This document shows, piece after piece, positions 16,846-24,706 of a DNA stretch of 32,976 nucleotides. Under the pieces are notes generated by a model. That model did no database searches and was not told where the DNA came from. It worked only from the letters and a program-made list of their open reading frames with translations. The position numbers and the translations under genes were made by a program. Source of the stretch: an uncultured Colwellia sp. (GTDB lineage: Bacteria; Pseudomonadota; Gammaproteobacteria; Enterobacterales; Alteromonadaceae). The DNA is taken from contig CAJXQI010000030.1 of NCBI GenBank assembly GCA_913058395.1, forward strand, positions 1 through 32,976. Reading direction: 5' to 3'. Numbering within the stretch: the stretch's first letter is position 1; the number at the start of each line of letters is the position of its first letter.

Positions 16846-17664
16846 TTATTCAACTAGAGATAAGTGCTTACAAATGTCCTTTGCAATAGAGTCATAAAGA
16901 GATTTAAAGCCTGGAGTTAGGTTTTCCATAAATATGGTTGGACTTATGTAGTAGGGTGCACGCATGCCGTGATAATCGATGGCGTCACCTAATTGGATAA
17001 AATTGATACCAACGAACTTCATACTACGCGCTAACCTTGGCTCCATCATCACATAAACATGCTTAACACCGGTTTCTATACTCATTGTTGCTGCAGCCAT
17101 ATATAAGCCTATAGCAATAAAAGGAAAGCAGCGCAGTTCAGTCTCAGAGTAATTTGTCTCGCTTATAGCACCTACTGCTGAACCTTTAAACTTATCGGCT
17201 TTACGTCGTCTGAAGTCCGACTTCACCGCTAAACGAGATATCTCTGCTATTTCATGGCGTGGAAAATTAGAGGGATGTAATTTATTATTATGAATGGCAT
17301 TAATACAATACTTTTCTATAGGTAATAGCTCGCTCTCATTTGCAGATCTAACTACTCTAACGCAACTGGTGTAGGTATCAGAAGGTTTATGCTTAATCAT
17401 GGAAAATATTGATTGTGCATCAAACTCATCTTGTTCCATGCCCTCTTCTTTTACCTTTTCAAAGGCGAGCTCTTCACAATAAACATTATGACGTATACGA
17501 AAAACCTCATTTCGTAGTATCTCATTTATTGCAACTTCAGGTTTTAAGAATTGGGTGAAATGCTCAGCAATATTCATTGCATCATGATTTACTTTCATTG
17601 ATGCAATTTTTTTTGTAATGTTCCCAAAGACAGGCGCGTTTAGCAATTTCTTGCTCCAATTCAT
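16846..17664 (-). CDS. PEP-CTERM/exosortase system-associated acyltransferase (LuxI-like GNAT)
   Basis: This 272-residue protein aligns by eye with the exosortase-associated acyltransferase family, related to LuxI autoinducer synthases and N-acyl amino acid synthases. The N-terminal signature R-x-R-H-x-V-Y-C-E-E-L-x-F-E is at 56-69, the core strand TSCVRVVRS is at about 99-107, and the LuxI-type EISRLAV is at about 143-149. The family is presumed to move a fatty acyl group from acyl-ACP or acyl-CoA to an amine; product and purpose are unknown. Start ATG 17664 has GGAG upstream. The intergenic region to the patatin gene is 142 bases and holds two TATAAT boxes on the minus strand, so this may be the first gene of the acyltransferase-ThiF-prsT-xrtA run. 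A true LuxI quorum-sensing role is possible but no LuxR is nearby. Confidence 0.87.
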   Translation of the reverse strand: MNWSKKLLNAPVFGNITKKIASMKVNHDAMNIAEHFTQFLKPEVAINEILRNEVFRIRHNVYCEELAFEKVKEEGMEQDEFDAQSIFSMIKHKPSDTYTSCVRVVRSANESELLPIEKYCINAIHNNKLHPSNFPRHEIAEISRLAVKSDFRRRKADKFKGSAVGAISETNYSETELRCFPFIAIGLYMAAATMSIETGVKHVYVMMEPRLARSMKFVGINFIQLGDAIDYHGMRAPYYISPTIFMENLTPGFKSLYDSIAKDICKHLSLVE

Positions 17665-17765
17665 TATTACTCCAGCTTCCTAGCAATTTTATATGTTAAG
17701 CGTTATCACTATTATTACTTGTTTTCAGTATACTTGCATAACTAATTTTACACTTTTATGAGCAG

Positions 17766-17783
17766 ATTATAGGATATATTATA
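17766..17783 (-). promoter_or_regulatory. Possible promoter of the acyltransferase-ThiF-prsT-xrtA run
   Basis: Two TATAAT boxes on the minus strand, at 17771-17766 and 17783-17778, lie 100-120 bases before the acyltransferase ATG. Neither has a good -35 element at standard spacing, so this is a weak call in AT-rich DNA. Confidence 0.28.
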
Positions 17784-17806
17784 CTTTCTTGTAGATGTCT
17801 AAAGTA

Positions 17807-18637
17807 TTACTTTAGTTTAAGTTCCCCCTTAGTTTTAAAAGGTACTATTTCCATTGCAGTGCTATAACCAACATTAAATAAACGCGCTTTTTCTTCCTTG
17901 CTCATGGCAAAATCGACAGCTGAAGTTAATCCGGTATTGATAATAATAGTGTTATGCCAAAAAGCGTCATTTATGTATTCACGTGATATTGTCGTCATAA
18001 AAGTTCTAATGAGTAATGTAACGTAATTAACGATGGGAAATAGCCCATTGGTTTTTAGCTCATCATATTCATATTCTCCTCTCAAACGAAAGCATAACAC
18101 TGGTGTACCATCCATAGCCCAATCCCGATGCAAAGCGTCCTCTGATAAGATACTACCGTCCACCATTAAATGCTTACCAAAGCTTTTAAAGCTGAAGATG
18201 AGTGGGATGGACATTGAGAACCTTACCGCCAAAGATATTTTCATTCCCGGTGTTCTTTGTCTATTGAAAATTACTGGTCGGCCTGTTTTCACGTCTGTGG
18301 CAACTATATGTAAATTGTAGTTTAAATCTGCAAAGGTTTTTCCATTTAAGTGTTGATCGATCCATTGCTCGAATATGTCACCGGAACTTAACCCACCATT
18401 TCGTATTAACCCTAACAATGAAAAACCTCTGAACTGGCTATAATTGGTATTCATTGCAATATGTTTTATTTCTTCTAATGATAGTTCTGAAGCGTACAAG
18501 CTAGCAATAATACTACCTCCTGATACACCAACAATATGAGAAAAATCAATTGGTAGTTCTTTTAGTGCTTGTAGAACTCCAATATGTGCGGGTAGACGAG
18601 TGCCACCACCAGCTAAAATAGGTACTATTTCCGCCAC
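17807..18637 (-). CDS. Patatin-like phospholipase
   Basis: This 276-residue protein has the patatin/RssA lipase elements. The oxyanion-hole glycine loop AGGGTR is at 9-14, the nucleophile elbow GVSGGS has Ser39, and the catalytic-dyad Asp160 is in VDGS. The glycine loop continues TRLPAH instead of the more usual GxRG, a small deviation that some proteobacterial branches share. No signal peptide is visible, so it is cytoplasmic or peripheral, hydrolysing acyl esters of phospholipids or lipids. It precedes the acyltransferase gene on the same strand with 142 bases between. Its association with a LuxI-like acyltransferase hints at supply or turnover of acyl groups; that is inference. It is divergent from the S1C protease gene. 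Confidence 0.88.
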   Translation of the reverse strand: MAEIVPILAGGGTRLPAHIGVLQALKELPIDFSHIVGVSGGSIIASLYASELSLEEIKHIAMNTNYSQFRGFSLLGLIRNGGLSSGDIFEQWIDQHLNGKTFADLNYNLHIVATDVKTGRPVIFNRQRTPGMKISLAVRFSMSIPLIFSFKSFGKHLMVDGSILSEDALHRDWAMDGTPVLCFRLRGEYEYDELKTNGLFPIVNYVTLLIRTFMTTISREYINDAFWHNTIIINTGLTSAVDFAMSKEEKARLFNVGYSTAMEIVPFKTKGELKLK

Positions 18638-18759
18638 TCAAGTCTCCTCACATACTTTAATCTTTTATGTGATTTAATTATGAGCCATAATATTAAATTC
18701 GCTAACTTAACGTATGCTAAGTTGAGGTAAATTTTGAAACTAGTTAAAAGAGTTCATTT

Positions 18760-19524
18760 ATGATTCGTATTATTCAAATATTTATACTTCTGCAGCTAAC
18801 ATATAGTGTCGCTGCCTATAGTAATTTAGTTGAAACTGTTAAATTGATTAAACCGTCGGTAGTCGGAATTGGTGTTTACACGCCTACGGGTCAGCCTAAA
18901 AATAGGCTTTATGGCAGTGGTTTTGTTATCGGGAACGGCACTTATATTGTTACTAATCATCATGTGATTGATAAAGAACTAGATGATAGTTTATTGCAAA
19001 AACTTGCGATCTTCAGTGGTAAAGGTACTGAAACTAAAGTGAGAATTGCATCTCTTATTGCCAATGACAAAGAACATGATATTGCGATTCTAAAAATCGA
19101 TGGGCAGCCATTGCCAGCAATGCAGCTATCGAATAATGATTTTCGCCTTGAAGGCAGTGATGTTGCATTTACCGGTTTCCCGATTGGTGCTGTACTAGGG
19201 CTTTATCCGGTAACACATAAAGGCATGATTGCCGCAGTAACGCCAACTATTATCCCGCTTGATGATTCAAGACAAATTAGTATCGCAATGTTAAAACGGC
19301 TGCGTGATCCTTACTTAGTCTATCAGTTGGATGCAACTGCATATCCAGGCAATAGCGGTAGTGCGATGTATGATGTTAAAACAGGAGCAGTGATAGGCAT
19401 TATTAATAAAGTGTTTGTGCAGCAGAGCAAAGAGACGGTTATCAGTAAACCTAGCGGTATTACCTACGCAATACCTGTGAAATATTTACATCAACTGTTA
19501 AAGAAGCATAAGATTAAAATCTAA
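18760..19524 (+). CDS. Exported S1C (DegP/HtrA-type) serine protease without PDZ domain
   Basis: This 254-residue protein has a signal peptide at about 1-19 (IIQIFILLQLTYSVAA). The trypsin-like domain shows the full catalytic triad: His68 in TNHHVID, Asp107 in EHDIAIL and Ser199 in YPGNSGSAM. The chain ends about 35 residues after the protease core, so no PDZ domain is present, in contrast to DegP/DegS. It is expected in the periplasm. The substrate is unknown, and quality control or processing of exported PEP-CTERM or matrix proteins is one possibility suggested by position. The start ATG 18760 follows AAAGAG. The gene is divergent from the patatin gene and convergent with yibQ (44 bases between stops), so it marks the junction between the exosortase locus and the housekeeping block. 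Confidence 0.88.
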   Translation: MIRIIQIFILLQLTYSVAAYSNLVETVKLIKPSVVGIGVYTPTGQPKNRLYGSGFVIGNGTYIVTNHHVIDKELDDSLLQKLAIFSGKGTETKVRIASLIANDKEHDIAILKIDGQPLPAMQLSNNDFRLEGSDVAFTGFPIGAVLGLYPVTHKGMIAAVTPTIIPLDDSRQISIAMLKRLRDPYLVYQLDATAYPGNSGSAMYDVKTGAVIGIINKVFVQQSKETVISKPSGITYAIPVKYLHQLLKKHKIKI

Positions 19525-19568
19525 AAATCGATGAAAACTGCCTGGCAACGTATTAAGCGGTTGAAGCT

Positions 19569-20324
19569 TTATTCGTCAGCACTAATTTGTTGTTGCAGCT
19601 CTGCATTTTGAGTGGCTAATAGCGTAGATATTGCTACTAATTCAATGTTATTTTCAGCAAGTTGCGGTAAAAGTTTGAGTAGAGAGCTGACTGTTTCTGG
19701 ATGCGGGTGAGCGATAGCAACTACTGTCTCATATTGCTTCGCAGCACGAATTAACTTGGCAAATTGAGCACTGATATAAGAATGCTCCAATTTATTATCA
19801 AGAAATATATGGCGATGCATACTTGGTACGCCAAAACTTCTTGCTACTTTTTCGGCTTGGCTAGCGCTGCTGGTCATACTATCAACAAAAATTAAATTCC
19901 GTTCTTTTAGAAATTGCATCGTCCAAGCCATAGGTTTATATAGCTCAGTGAGTTTACTACCCATATGATTATTTATGCCTAAAGCGAAAGGGACTTCTGC
20001 AAAAGCTTTTGATAATTGTTGTCGAATTCCGGCTTCATTCATTTGACTGGTGAGCGCACCAGGGCCTAACTTTTTACCATTTTGAGCTTCCATAGGAATA
20101 TGGAGAATCACGTCATTACTTTTCGCCTTGGCTTGTAGTGCTAAAGCACGACCGTAAGGCGTTTGAGGTAGAATTGCGTAGCTAATATTTCCCGGTAAAT
20201 ATAACGCTTGAAGATCACTTTTTCGATAGCCAATGTCATCAATAATAATGGCTACTTGCAATGATTTTGCTGATATAAAAGGTGAAATTAATAAAATGCA
20301 AAGTGCAAAAAATATTCGTGACAC
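19569..20324 (-). CDS. yibQ: Divergent polysaccharide deacetylase YibQ
   Basis: This 251-residue exported protein (signal peptide MSRIFFALCILLISPFISA) belongs to the YibQ/divergent polysaccharide deacetylase family. Characteristic motifs are AIIIDDIGY at about 25-33, ILHIPMEA at about 73-80, and INNHMGS at about 116-122, followed by IFVDSMT and IAHPHPET. It has the NodB-like fold and may act on peptidoglycan or related glycans in the periplasm, but activity is not established in the family. The start is GTG at 20324. It follows envC, and the order gpmI-envC-yibQ is the same as in E. coli, which secures the assignment. There is a gap of about 90 bases to envC. Confidence 0.92.
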   Translation of the reverse strand: MSRIFFALCILLISPFISAKSLQVAIIIDDIGYRKSDLQALYLPGNISYAILPQTPYGRALALQAKAKSNDVILHIPMEAQNGKKLGPGALTSQMNEAGIRQQLSKAFAEVPFALGINNHMGSKLTELYKPMAWTMQFLKERNLIFVDSMTSSASQAEKVARSFGVPSMHRHIFLDNKLEHSYISAQFAKLIRAAKQYETVVAIAHPHPETVSSLLKLLPQLAENNIELVAISTLLATQNAELQQQISADE

Positions 20325-20415
20325 AGACAGTCTTTTTATTATGATAAGTGTTTAGTTAGCGTAACAGTTAACACCGATGAAATCGACGATGTTTTACTAA
20401 TAATAGTGATTGGTA

Positions 20416-21597
20416 TTATTTGCACCAAAGCTTTGGATTCATTGCTTTTCCAGCATGACGAATTTCAAAGTAAAGCCCTGATTGAGTTTGGCCACCACTT
20501 TGACCTATTAATGCAATAGGCTCACCCGCTTCTACGCGATCACCAACTGATTTAAGTAATGCTTGATTATGGCCATATAAACTCATGTAACCGTCACCGT
20601 GATCAACCACAGAAACTAGCCCGTAACCCTTAAGCCAATCTGAAAATAGAATGGTACCACTATGAACAGTTTTTACTTGGCGACCAATTGGCGCAGATAA
20701 GAAAACCCCTTTCCATTTTAAATAGCCTTGCTTTTTAGTACCAAAACTATGTTGTATTCTACCGTGAACAGGCCAATTGAGTTTTCGCTTTAGTTTACTT
20801 AAACCGACTAAGTTTTCAGCGGCACGAGCGGCTTCAGCTATTCTTTTAAGTAACGCAACAATCGAAGCTTCCTCTTGTTCTAGCTTAGTTAATTTTTGTT
20901 GGCCATTAAGCTGTTTGCTATTAAGTGCTTTTAAGGTTTGTTTTTGTTTGGTTTTAGATAGCTCAAGAATTTGTTTCTGCTGGTTTTGTGCTTGGGTTAA
21001 TTGCTGTAATTGCGCCACTTGTGCTTGATGCTGCGTTGTTATTTTATTGAGCTGAACAATGGTTTCTTTAAAGGCTTCAATCTCATTAATTCTGGCTTTG
21101 TTTAAGTACTGATAATGGGTGATGGTACGCTGCACACTGGCAGGATTTTCTTGGTTTAGTATTAATTTTAAGTAATCATGATGCCCGGTTGAATAGGCCG
21201 CTCGTAGTTGTTTTGCTAAAATTTGCTCTTGTTGTTTTTTTTCTGATTCGAGTTGTTGCTTTTCTACGCTGAGCTGGCTTAATTTTTTTTGTGTATCGTT
21301 TAGGTTATTACTGGTTGTCGATAGTGTTTTTGCTATTTGTCCAATCGCAATATCATCAGTTTTTAATTGCTGCTCTAAATCGCTAATTTTAACTTTTGTG
21401 TTGTTGAGTGCACGTTTTTGCTGAGTAATAGCTTGCTGAATATCATTAAGTTTTTGGTTGGTTTTATCGGTGTTTTTAACTGCTTTATCTTGACTTAATG
21501 CTTGAAAAGAAAATATAAAAAGCAATAAACCTACAGCCACAATAGTATTGATGACAAAAGAATTATTGCTTTTATGCTGCAATGTTAAAAACACCAT
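20416..21597 (-). CDS. envC: Murein hydrolase activator EnvC
   Basis: This 393-residue protein has an N-terminal hydrophobic export segment (about 16-31), a long coiled coil at about 40-265 rich in Gln, Lys and Leu, and a C-terminal LytM/M23 domain at about 275-393. The metal ligands of active LytM are missing: the usual HxxxD is replaced near KWKGVFLSAP, and the HxH is replaced by LYFEIRH. It is therefore a degenerate, activator-type domain as in EnvC. In E. coli EnvC is recruited by FtsEX and switches on amidases AmiA and AmiB at the septum. The ATG at 21597 lies 6 bases after the gpmI stop, so the two are co-transcribed, with yibQ following. Confidence 0.94.
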   Translation of the reverse strand: MVFLTLQHKSNNSFVINTIVAVGLLLFIFSFQALSQDKAVKNTDKTNQKLNDIQQAITQQKRALNNTKVKISDLEQQLKTDDIAIGQIAKTLSTTSNNLNDTQKKLSQLSVEKQQLESEKKQQEQILAKQLRAAYSTGHHDYLKLILNQENPASVQRTITHYQYLNKARINEIEAFKETIVQLNKITTQHQAQVAQLQQLTQAQNQQKQILELSKTKQKQTLKALNSKQLNGQQKLTKLEQEEASIVALLKRIAEAARAAENLVGLSKLKRKLNWPVHGRIQHSFGTKKQGYLKWKGVFLSAPIGRQVKTVHSGTILFSDWLKGYGLVSVVDHGDGYMSLYGHNQALLKSVGDRVEAGEPIALIGQSGGQTQSGLYFEIRHAGKAMNPKLWCK

Positions 21598-21603
21598 AAC
21601 GAC

Positions 21604-23145
21604 CTAGCTTAATTTCATTAAATTGCTACCGGTCATTTCTTGTGGTTGTGGTAATTCCATTAAGGATAAAATGGTTGGGGCTAAATCACTTAACGCACCA
21701 TTTTCTGCAGCTTGGGCATTTCTACCGACATAAATGAGCGGCACAGGTTCACAGGTATGCGCTGTATGAGCTTGTCCTGAAACATTATCAAGCATTTGTT
21801 CTGCGTTACCATGATCGGCAGTTATTAAACATTCACTTCCTGTTTCTTCAAGTGCGGTTAACACTCTGGCAATACTGGTATCGACAGCTTCACAGGCTTT
21901 TACGGCAGCATCAAAATCACCGGTATGACCAACCATGTCGCCATTTGGATAATTACAAACAATAAAGTCATGTTCACCACTTTTTATCGCCGCAACAAGT
22001 TTATCGGTCAGTAATGTTGAGTTCATTTCTGGTTGTAAATCATAAGTAGCCACTTGCGGAGAAGGTATAAGAATACGTTCTTCGCCTTTAAATAACGCTT
22101 CTTTACCGCCACTAAAGAAAAATGTCACATGAGCATATTTCTCTGTTTCTGATATACGAAGTTGAGTTTTATTATGTTTCTCTAGCCATTCGCCTAATAC
22201 ATTATCGAGTTTTACCGTCGGAAAGGCACATGGTGCGTTAATGTCAGCCGCATATTCAGTCAACATAACAAAACTGCTTATCTTAGGTTGCTGTTTGCGA
22301 ACAAAGCCAGAGAAATCAGCTTGAGTGAAACAACGACTAAATTGACGGGCTCTATCGGCTCTAAAATTCATAAATATCATGGCATCGCCATCATTTACTT
22401 TTATTGTTTCGCCTTTACTATCAGTGATAGCAGACGCTTTAACAAACTCATCATTTTCATCGCGTTCATAAGCGGCACTTAAGGCATCCGTTGCTGAACT
22501 ATATTGATATTCTGCTTCGCCGGATACCATTAAGTTGTACGCTAATTCAACACGATCCCAACGTTGATCTCTGTCCATGGCGTAATAACGACCAATAACG
22601 GAAGCAACTTGACCACAACCAAGTTCAGCAAATTTTTCTTGTGCTTTAAGTAGTGAAGCTTCTGCGCTGCGTGGCGGAGTATCTCGGCCATCTAAAAATG
22701 CGTGTAAGTAAACCTCTTTTGCACCTTTACTTGCTGCCATTTCTAGCATGGCAAATATATGTTCTTCATGACTGTGCACGCCGCCTGGAGATAATAAGCC
22801 GAAAACATGTATCGCTTTATTATTTTCTACTGCCATTTCTACTGCGTTTGATAGCGTAAGGTTGGCTTGGAACTCTTTATCTTCAATAGCTTTAGTAATG
22901 CGGGTAAAATCTTGATAAACAATACGCCCAGCACCTAAATTTACATGGCCAACTTCTGAATTACCCATTTGTCCTTCAGGTAAACCTACCGCCATGCCAG
23001 ATGTTTGAATCAGCATGTTAGGTTTGTTCGCCATTAAGTTATCGAGTACAGGTGTGCTGGCATGATAAATAGCATTGGACTCAGGATCTTCTCTGTATCC
23101 CCAACCATCTAAAATAATAAGAACTGTCGACTTCTTGTTTGGCAT
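21604..23145 (-). CDS. gpmI: 2,3-bisphosphoglycerate-independent phosphoglycerate mutase
   Basis: This 513-residue protein of standard family length catalyses 3-phosphoglycerate to 2-phosphoglycerate conversion in glycolysis and gluconeogenesis, using Mn ions and a phosphoserine intermediate. The alkaline-phosphatase-like core opens [11 protein letters not shown] with the metal Asp13. Ser63 in MGNSEVGH is the phosphorylated nucleophile. [25 protein letters not shown] and AHTCEPVP supply the other substrate and metal ligands. The start ATG 23145 has AAGGAAG at good spacing. It heads the gpmI-envC-yibQ operon and is divergent from yibN across 279 bases. Confidence 0.98.
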   Translation of the reverse strand: MPNKKSTVLIILDGWGYREDPESNAIYHASTPVLDNLMANKPNMLIQTSGMAVGLPEGQMGNSEVGHVNLGAGRIVYQDFTRITKAIEDKEFQANLTLSNAVEMAVENNKAIHVFGLLSPGGVHSHEEHIFAMLEMAASKGAKEVYLHAFLDGRDTPPRSAEASLLKAQEKFAELGCGQVASVIGRYYAMDRDQRWDRVELAYNLMVSGEAEYQYSSATDALSAAYERDENDEFVKASAITDSKGETIKVNDGDAMIFMNFRADRARQFSRCFTQADFSGFVRKQQPKISSFVMLTEYAADINAPCAFPTVKLDNVLGEWLEKHNKTQLRISETEKYAHVTFFFSGGKEALFKGEERILIPSPQVATYDLQPEMNSTLLTDKLVAAIKSGEHDFIVCNYPNGDMVGHTGDFDAAVKACEAVDTSIARVLTALEETGSECLITADHGNAEQMLDNVSGQAHTAHTCEPVPLIYVGRNAQAAENGALSDLAPTILSLMELPQPQEMTGSNLMKLS

Positions 23146-23394
23146 TATGGCTTCCTTTAATCATTCAATGAGTGATAAAACGTCAATTAATGGGACAATA
23201 TGTAAATTTCGCCGCCAGTATATCAAGAGACGAGCCTAATATCTTCTGAACATCGCGAGAAAATGTTTCAGTTTTACCTGCAGTTTTGCCTTAAAAGTTG
23301 TTGTTTATTCGATCAGCCTCATCTTATAAACATTAAAAGCCCAATTCCATGAAAAGTTCAGTTTGGGTTTATTTTATTAGCCTGTATACTGTTG

Positions 23395-23400
23395 CCAATT
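23395..23400 (+). promoter_or_regulatory. Possible -10 box of the yibN-grxC-secB-gpsA operon
   Basis: TATACT with a weak TTTGGG at 23372-23377 at 17-base spacing lies 25 bases before the yibN ATG at 23425. The rest of the 279-base divergent region (23146-23424) shows no clear conserved element; it is AT-rich and holds only a small CCCAA/TTGGG pairing. Confidence 0.4.
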
Positions 23401-23424
23401 TTAGTTAATTAGAATGTAGAATTT

Positions 23425-23853
23425 ATGGACCAACTTATTACGTTTGCAATGAGCCAGCCTTTACTAAGTGCGGCTTGGCTTGCCATTGTTTCAATGATTG
23501 TCGTGTTAACGATTAGAATTCAAATGTCGCCGATCAAACAATTGAGTACGCAACAAATGACTTTCTTAGTGAATAGAGAGTCAGGTGTTGTTGTCGATAC
23601 TCGTAGCGATAAAGACTTTAAAGCAGGTCATATTGTCGATGCAATTCACCTTAATAGTGAAAAAGTTAGTAAAAATGATTTCGCAAGTCTTGAAAAACAT
23701 AAAGACGATCCCATCATTATTGTATGTACGGCAGGTATCAGTGCCGGTAAAGTTGCTAGCCAAATGGCTAAAGCAGGCTTTACTCGTGTGAATTTGCTTA
23801 AAGGTGGTATGAATGCTTGGCAAAGTGCTGGCTTACCAGTTGCGAAAAAGTAA
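23425..23853 (+). CDS. yibN: Membrane-anchored rhodanese-like sulfurtransferase YibN
   Basis: This 142-residue protein has an N-terminal membrane helix (about 12-31), then a single rhodanese domain at about 38-140 containing VVDTRSDKDFKAGHI and the active-site loop VCTAGISAGK with Cys101. It would accept and pass on sulfane sulfur at the inner membrane; the physiological partner is unclear. It is the first gene of the yibN-grxC-secB-gpsA operon, an order conserved in enterobacteria and most gammaproteobacteria. There are 18 bases to grxC. Confidence 0.93.
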   Translation: MDQLITFAMSQPLLSAAWLAIVSMIVVLTIRIQMSPIKQLSTQQMTFLVNRESGVVVDTRSDKDFKAGHIVDAIHLNSEKVSKNDFASLEKHKDDPIIIVCTAGISAGKVASQMAKAGFTRVNLLKGGMNAWQSAGLPVAKK

Positions 23854-23871
23854 CAAACACAACGAGATATC

Positions 23872-24129
23872 ATGATGGCAGTTGAAATATACACTAAAGT
23901 AACTTGTTTTTATTGCATGCGAGCGAAAGCTTTACTTGATGATATGCAGGTTGCCTACCACGAAATTAAAATCGACGGTGATGCAGCGTTGCGTGAGAAA
24001 ATGATCACACGTAGCCAAGGGGCTTCAACAGTTCCGCAAATATTTATAAATAACCAACATATTGGTGGTTGTGATGATTTATTTGCTTTGCATGCCCAAG
24101 GAAAATTAACCACACTTATTGCGGGCTAA
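23872..24129 (+). CDS. grxC: Glutaredoxin 3
   Basis: This 85-residue glutaredoxin has its active-site pair Cys12 and Cys15 in TCFYCMRAK, then STVPQIFINNQHIGGCDDL, which carries the cis-Pro and the glutathione-binding GGCDD. The usual CPYC of glutaredoxin 3 is CFYC here, a Pro-to-Phe change that can shift the redox potential and thiol pKa in thioredoxin-fold proteins. The start could be either of two adjacent ATG codons (23872 or 23875). It sits between yibN and secB as in E. coli, with about 70 bases to secB. Confidence 0.96.
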   Translation: MMAVEIYTKVTCFYCMRAKALLDDMQVAYHEIKIDGDAALREKMITRSQGASTVPQIFINNQHIGGCDDLFALHAQGKLTTLIAG

Positions 24130-24199
24130 ATAGAGCAGGCGTAAGTGAAAATTAGAATTTAATTCGTCAATAAATGACGAAAACATAGGAAGTAAGAAA

Positions 24200-24703
24200 A
24201 TGGCTGACGAAAACCAAAACGGCGCAGAAGCAACAAACGAGCAACAAGCACCACAATTTGCGATTCAACGTGTTTACACGAAAGATATTTCTTTTGAAAC
24301 GCCAAATTCTCCGGCTATTTTTCAAAAAGAATGGAAGCCAGAAATTCAATTAGACATTGATACCAAATCAAATAAATTGGCTGACGATACTTATGAAGTG
24401 ACTTTGTCATTAACAGTAACCGCTAAAATTGAAGAGCAAACAGCATTTTTAGCTGAAGTACAGCAAGCGGGTATTTTCACTATTGGTAACTTACCTGAAG
24501 CGCAATTAGCACATACTATTGGTGCATTCTGTCCAACTACATTATTCCCATATGCGCGTGAATCAGTTGCTAACCTAGTAAGCCGTGGCTCATTCCCACA
24601 AATCAACTTAGCACCAGTTAACTTTGAAGCTTTATTTGCTAATTATGTACAACAACGTGCAGCACAAGCAGAACAAGCACCAGCTAGTACAGAAACGCAT
24701 TAA
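24200..24703 (+). CDS. secB: Protein-export chaperone SecB
   Basis: This 167-residue SecB is a cytoplasmic tetrameric chaperone. It holds Sec substrates unfolded and hands them to Sec[20 protein letters not shown], the conserved tract [11 protein letters not shown] and [17 protein letters not shown] are all present in the expected order. Its Gln/Ala/Glu-rich acidic ends are typical. The ATG at 24200 has GGAAG upstream, and the stop is 3 bases before the gpsA start, so translation is probably coupled. Confidence 0.98.
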   Translation: MADENQNGAEATNEQQAPQFAIQRVYTKDISFETPNSPAIFQKEWKPEIQLDIDTKSNKLADDTYEVTLSLTVTAKIEEQTAFLAEVQQAGIFTIGNLPEAQLAHTIGAFCPTTLFPYARESVANLVSRGSFPQINLAPVNFEALFANYVQQRAAQAEQAPASTETH

Positions 24704-24706
24704 TTT

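Noticed and set aside
16846-17664. Classical LuxI quorum-sensing synthase
   Set aside because: Only partial LuxI signature, and no LuxR gene or lux box nearby; the exosortase-associated acyltransferase family fits better.
18033-18320. Open frame of 95 codons on the plus strand
   Set aside because: Lies wholly inside the patatin gene in antisense, with no ribosome site and no recognisable domain.
20416-21597. Active M23 endopeptidase
   Set aside because: The HxxxD and HxH metal ligands are absent, so this is an EnvC-type activator.
23346-23378. CCCAA/TTGGG pairing before yibN as a terminator
   Set aside because: Stem of five base pairs with a long loop, and no transcript known to end there; the T-rich part overlaps the likely promoter.
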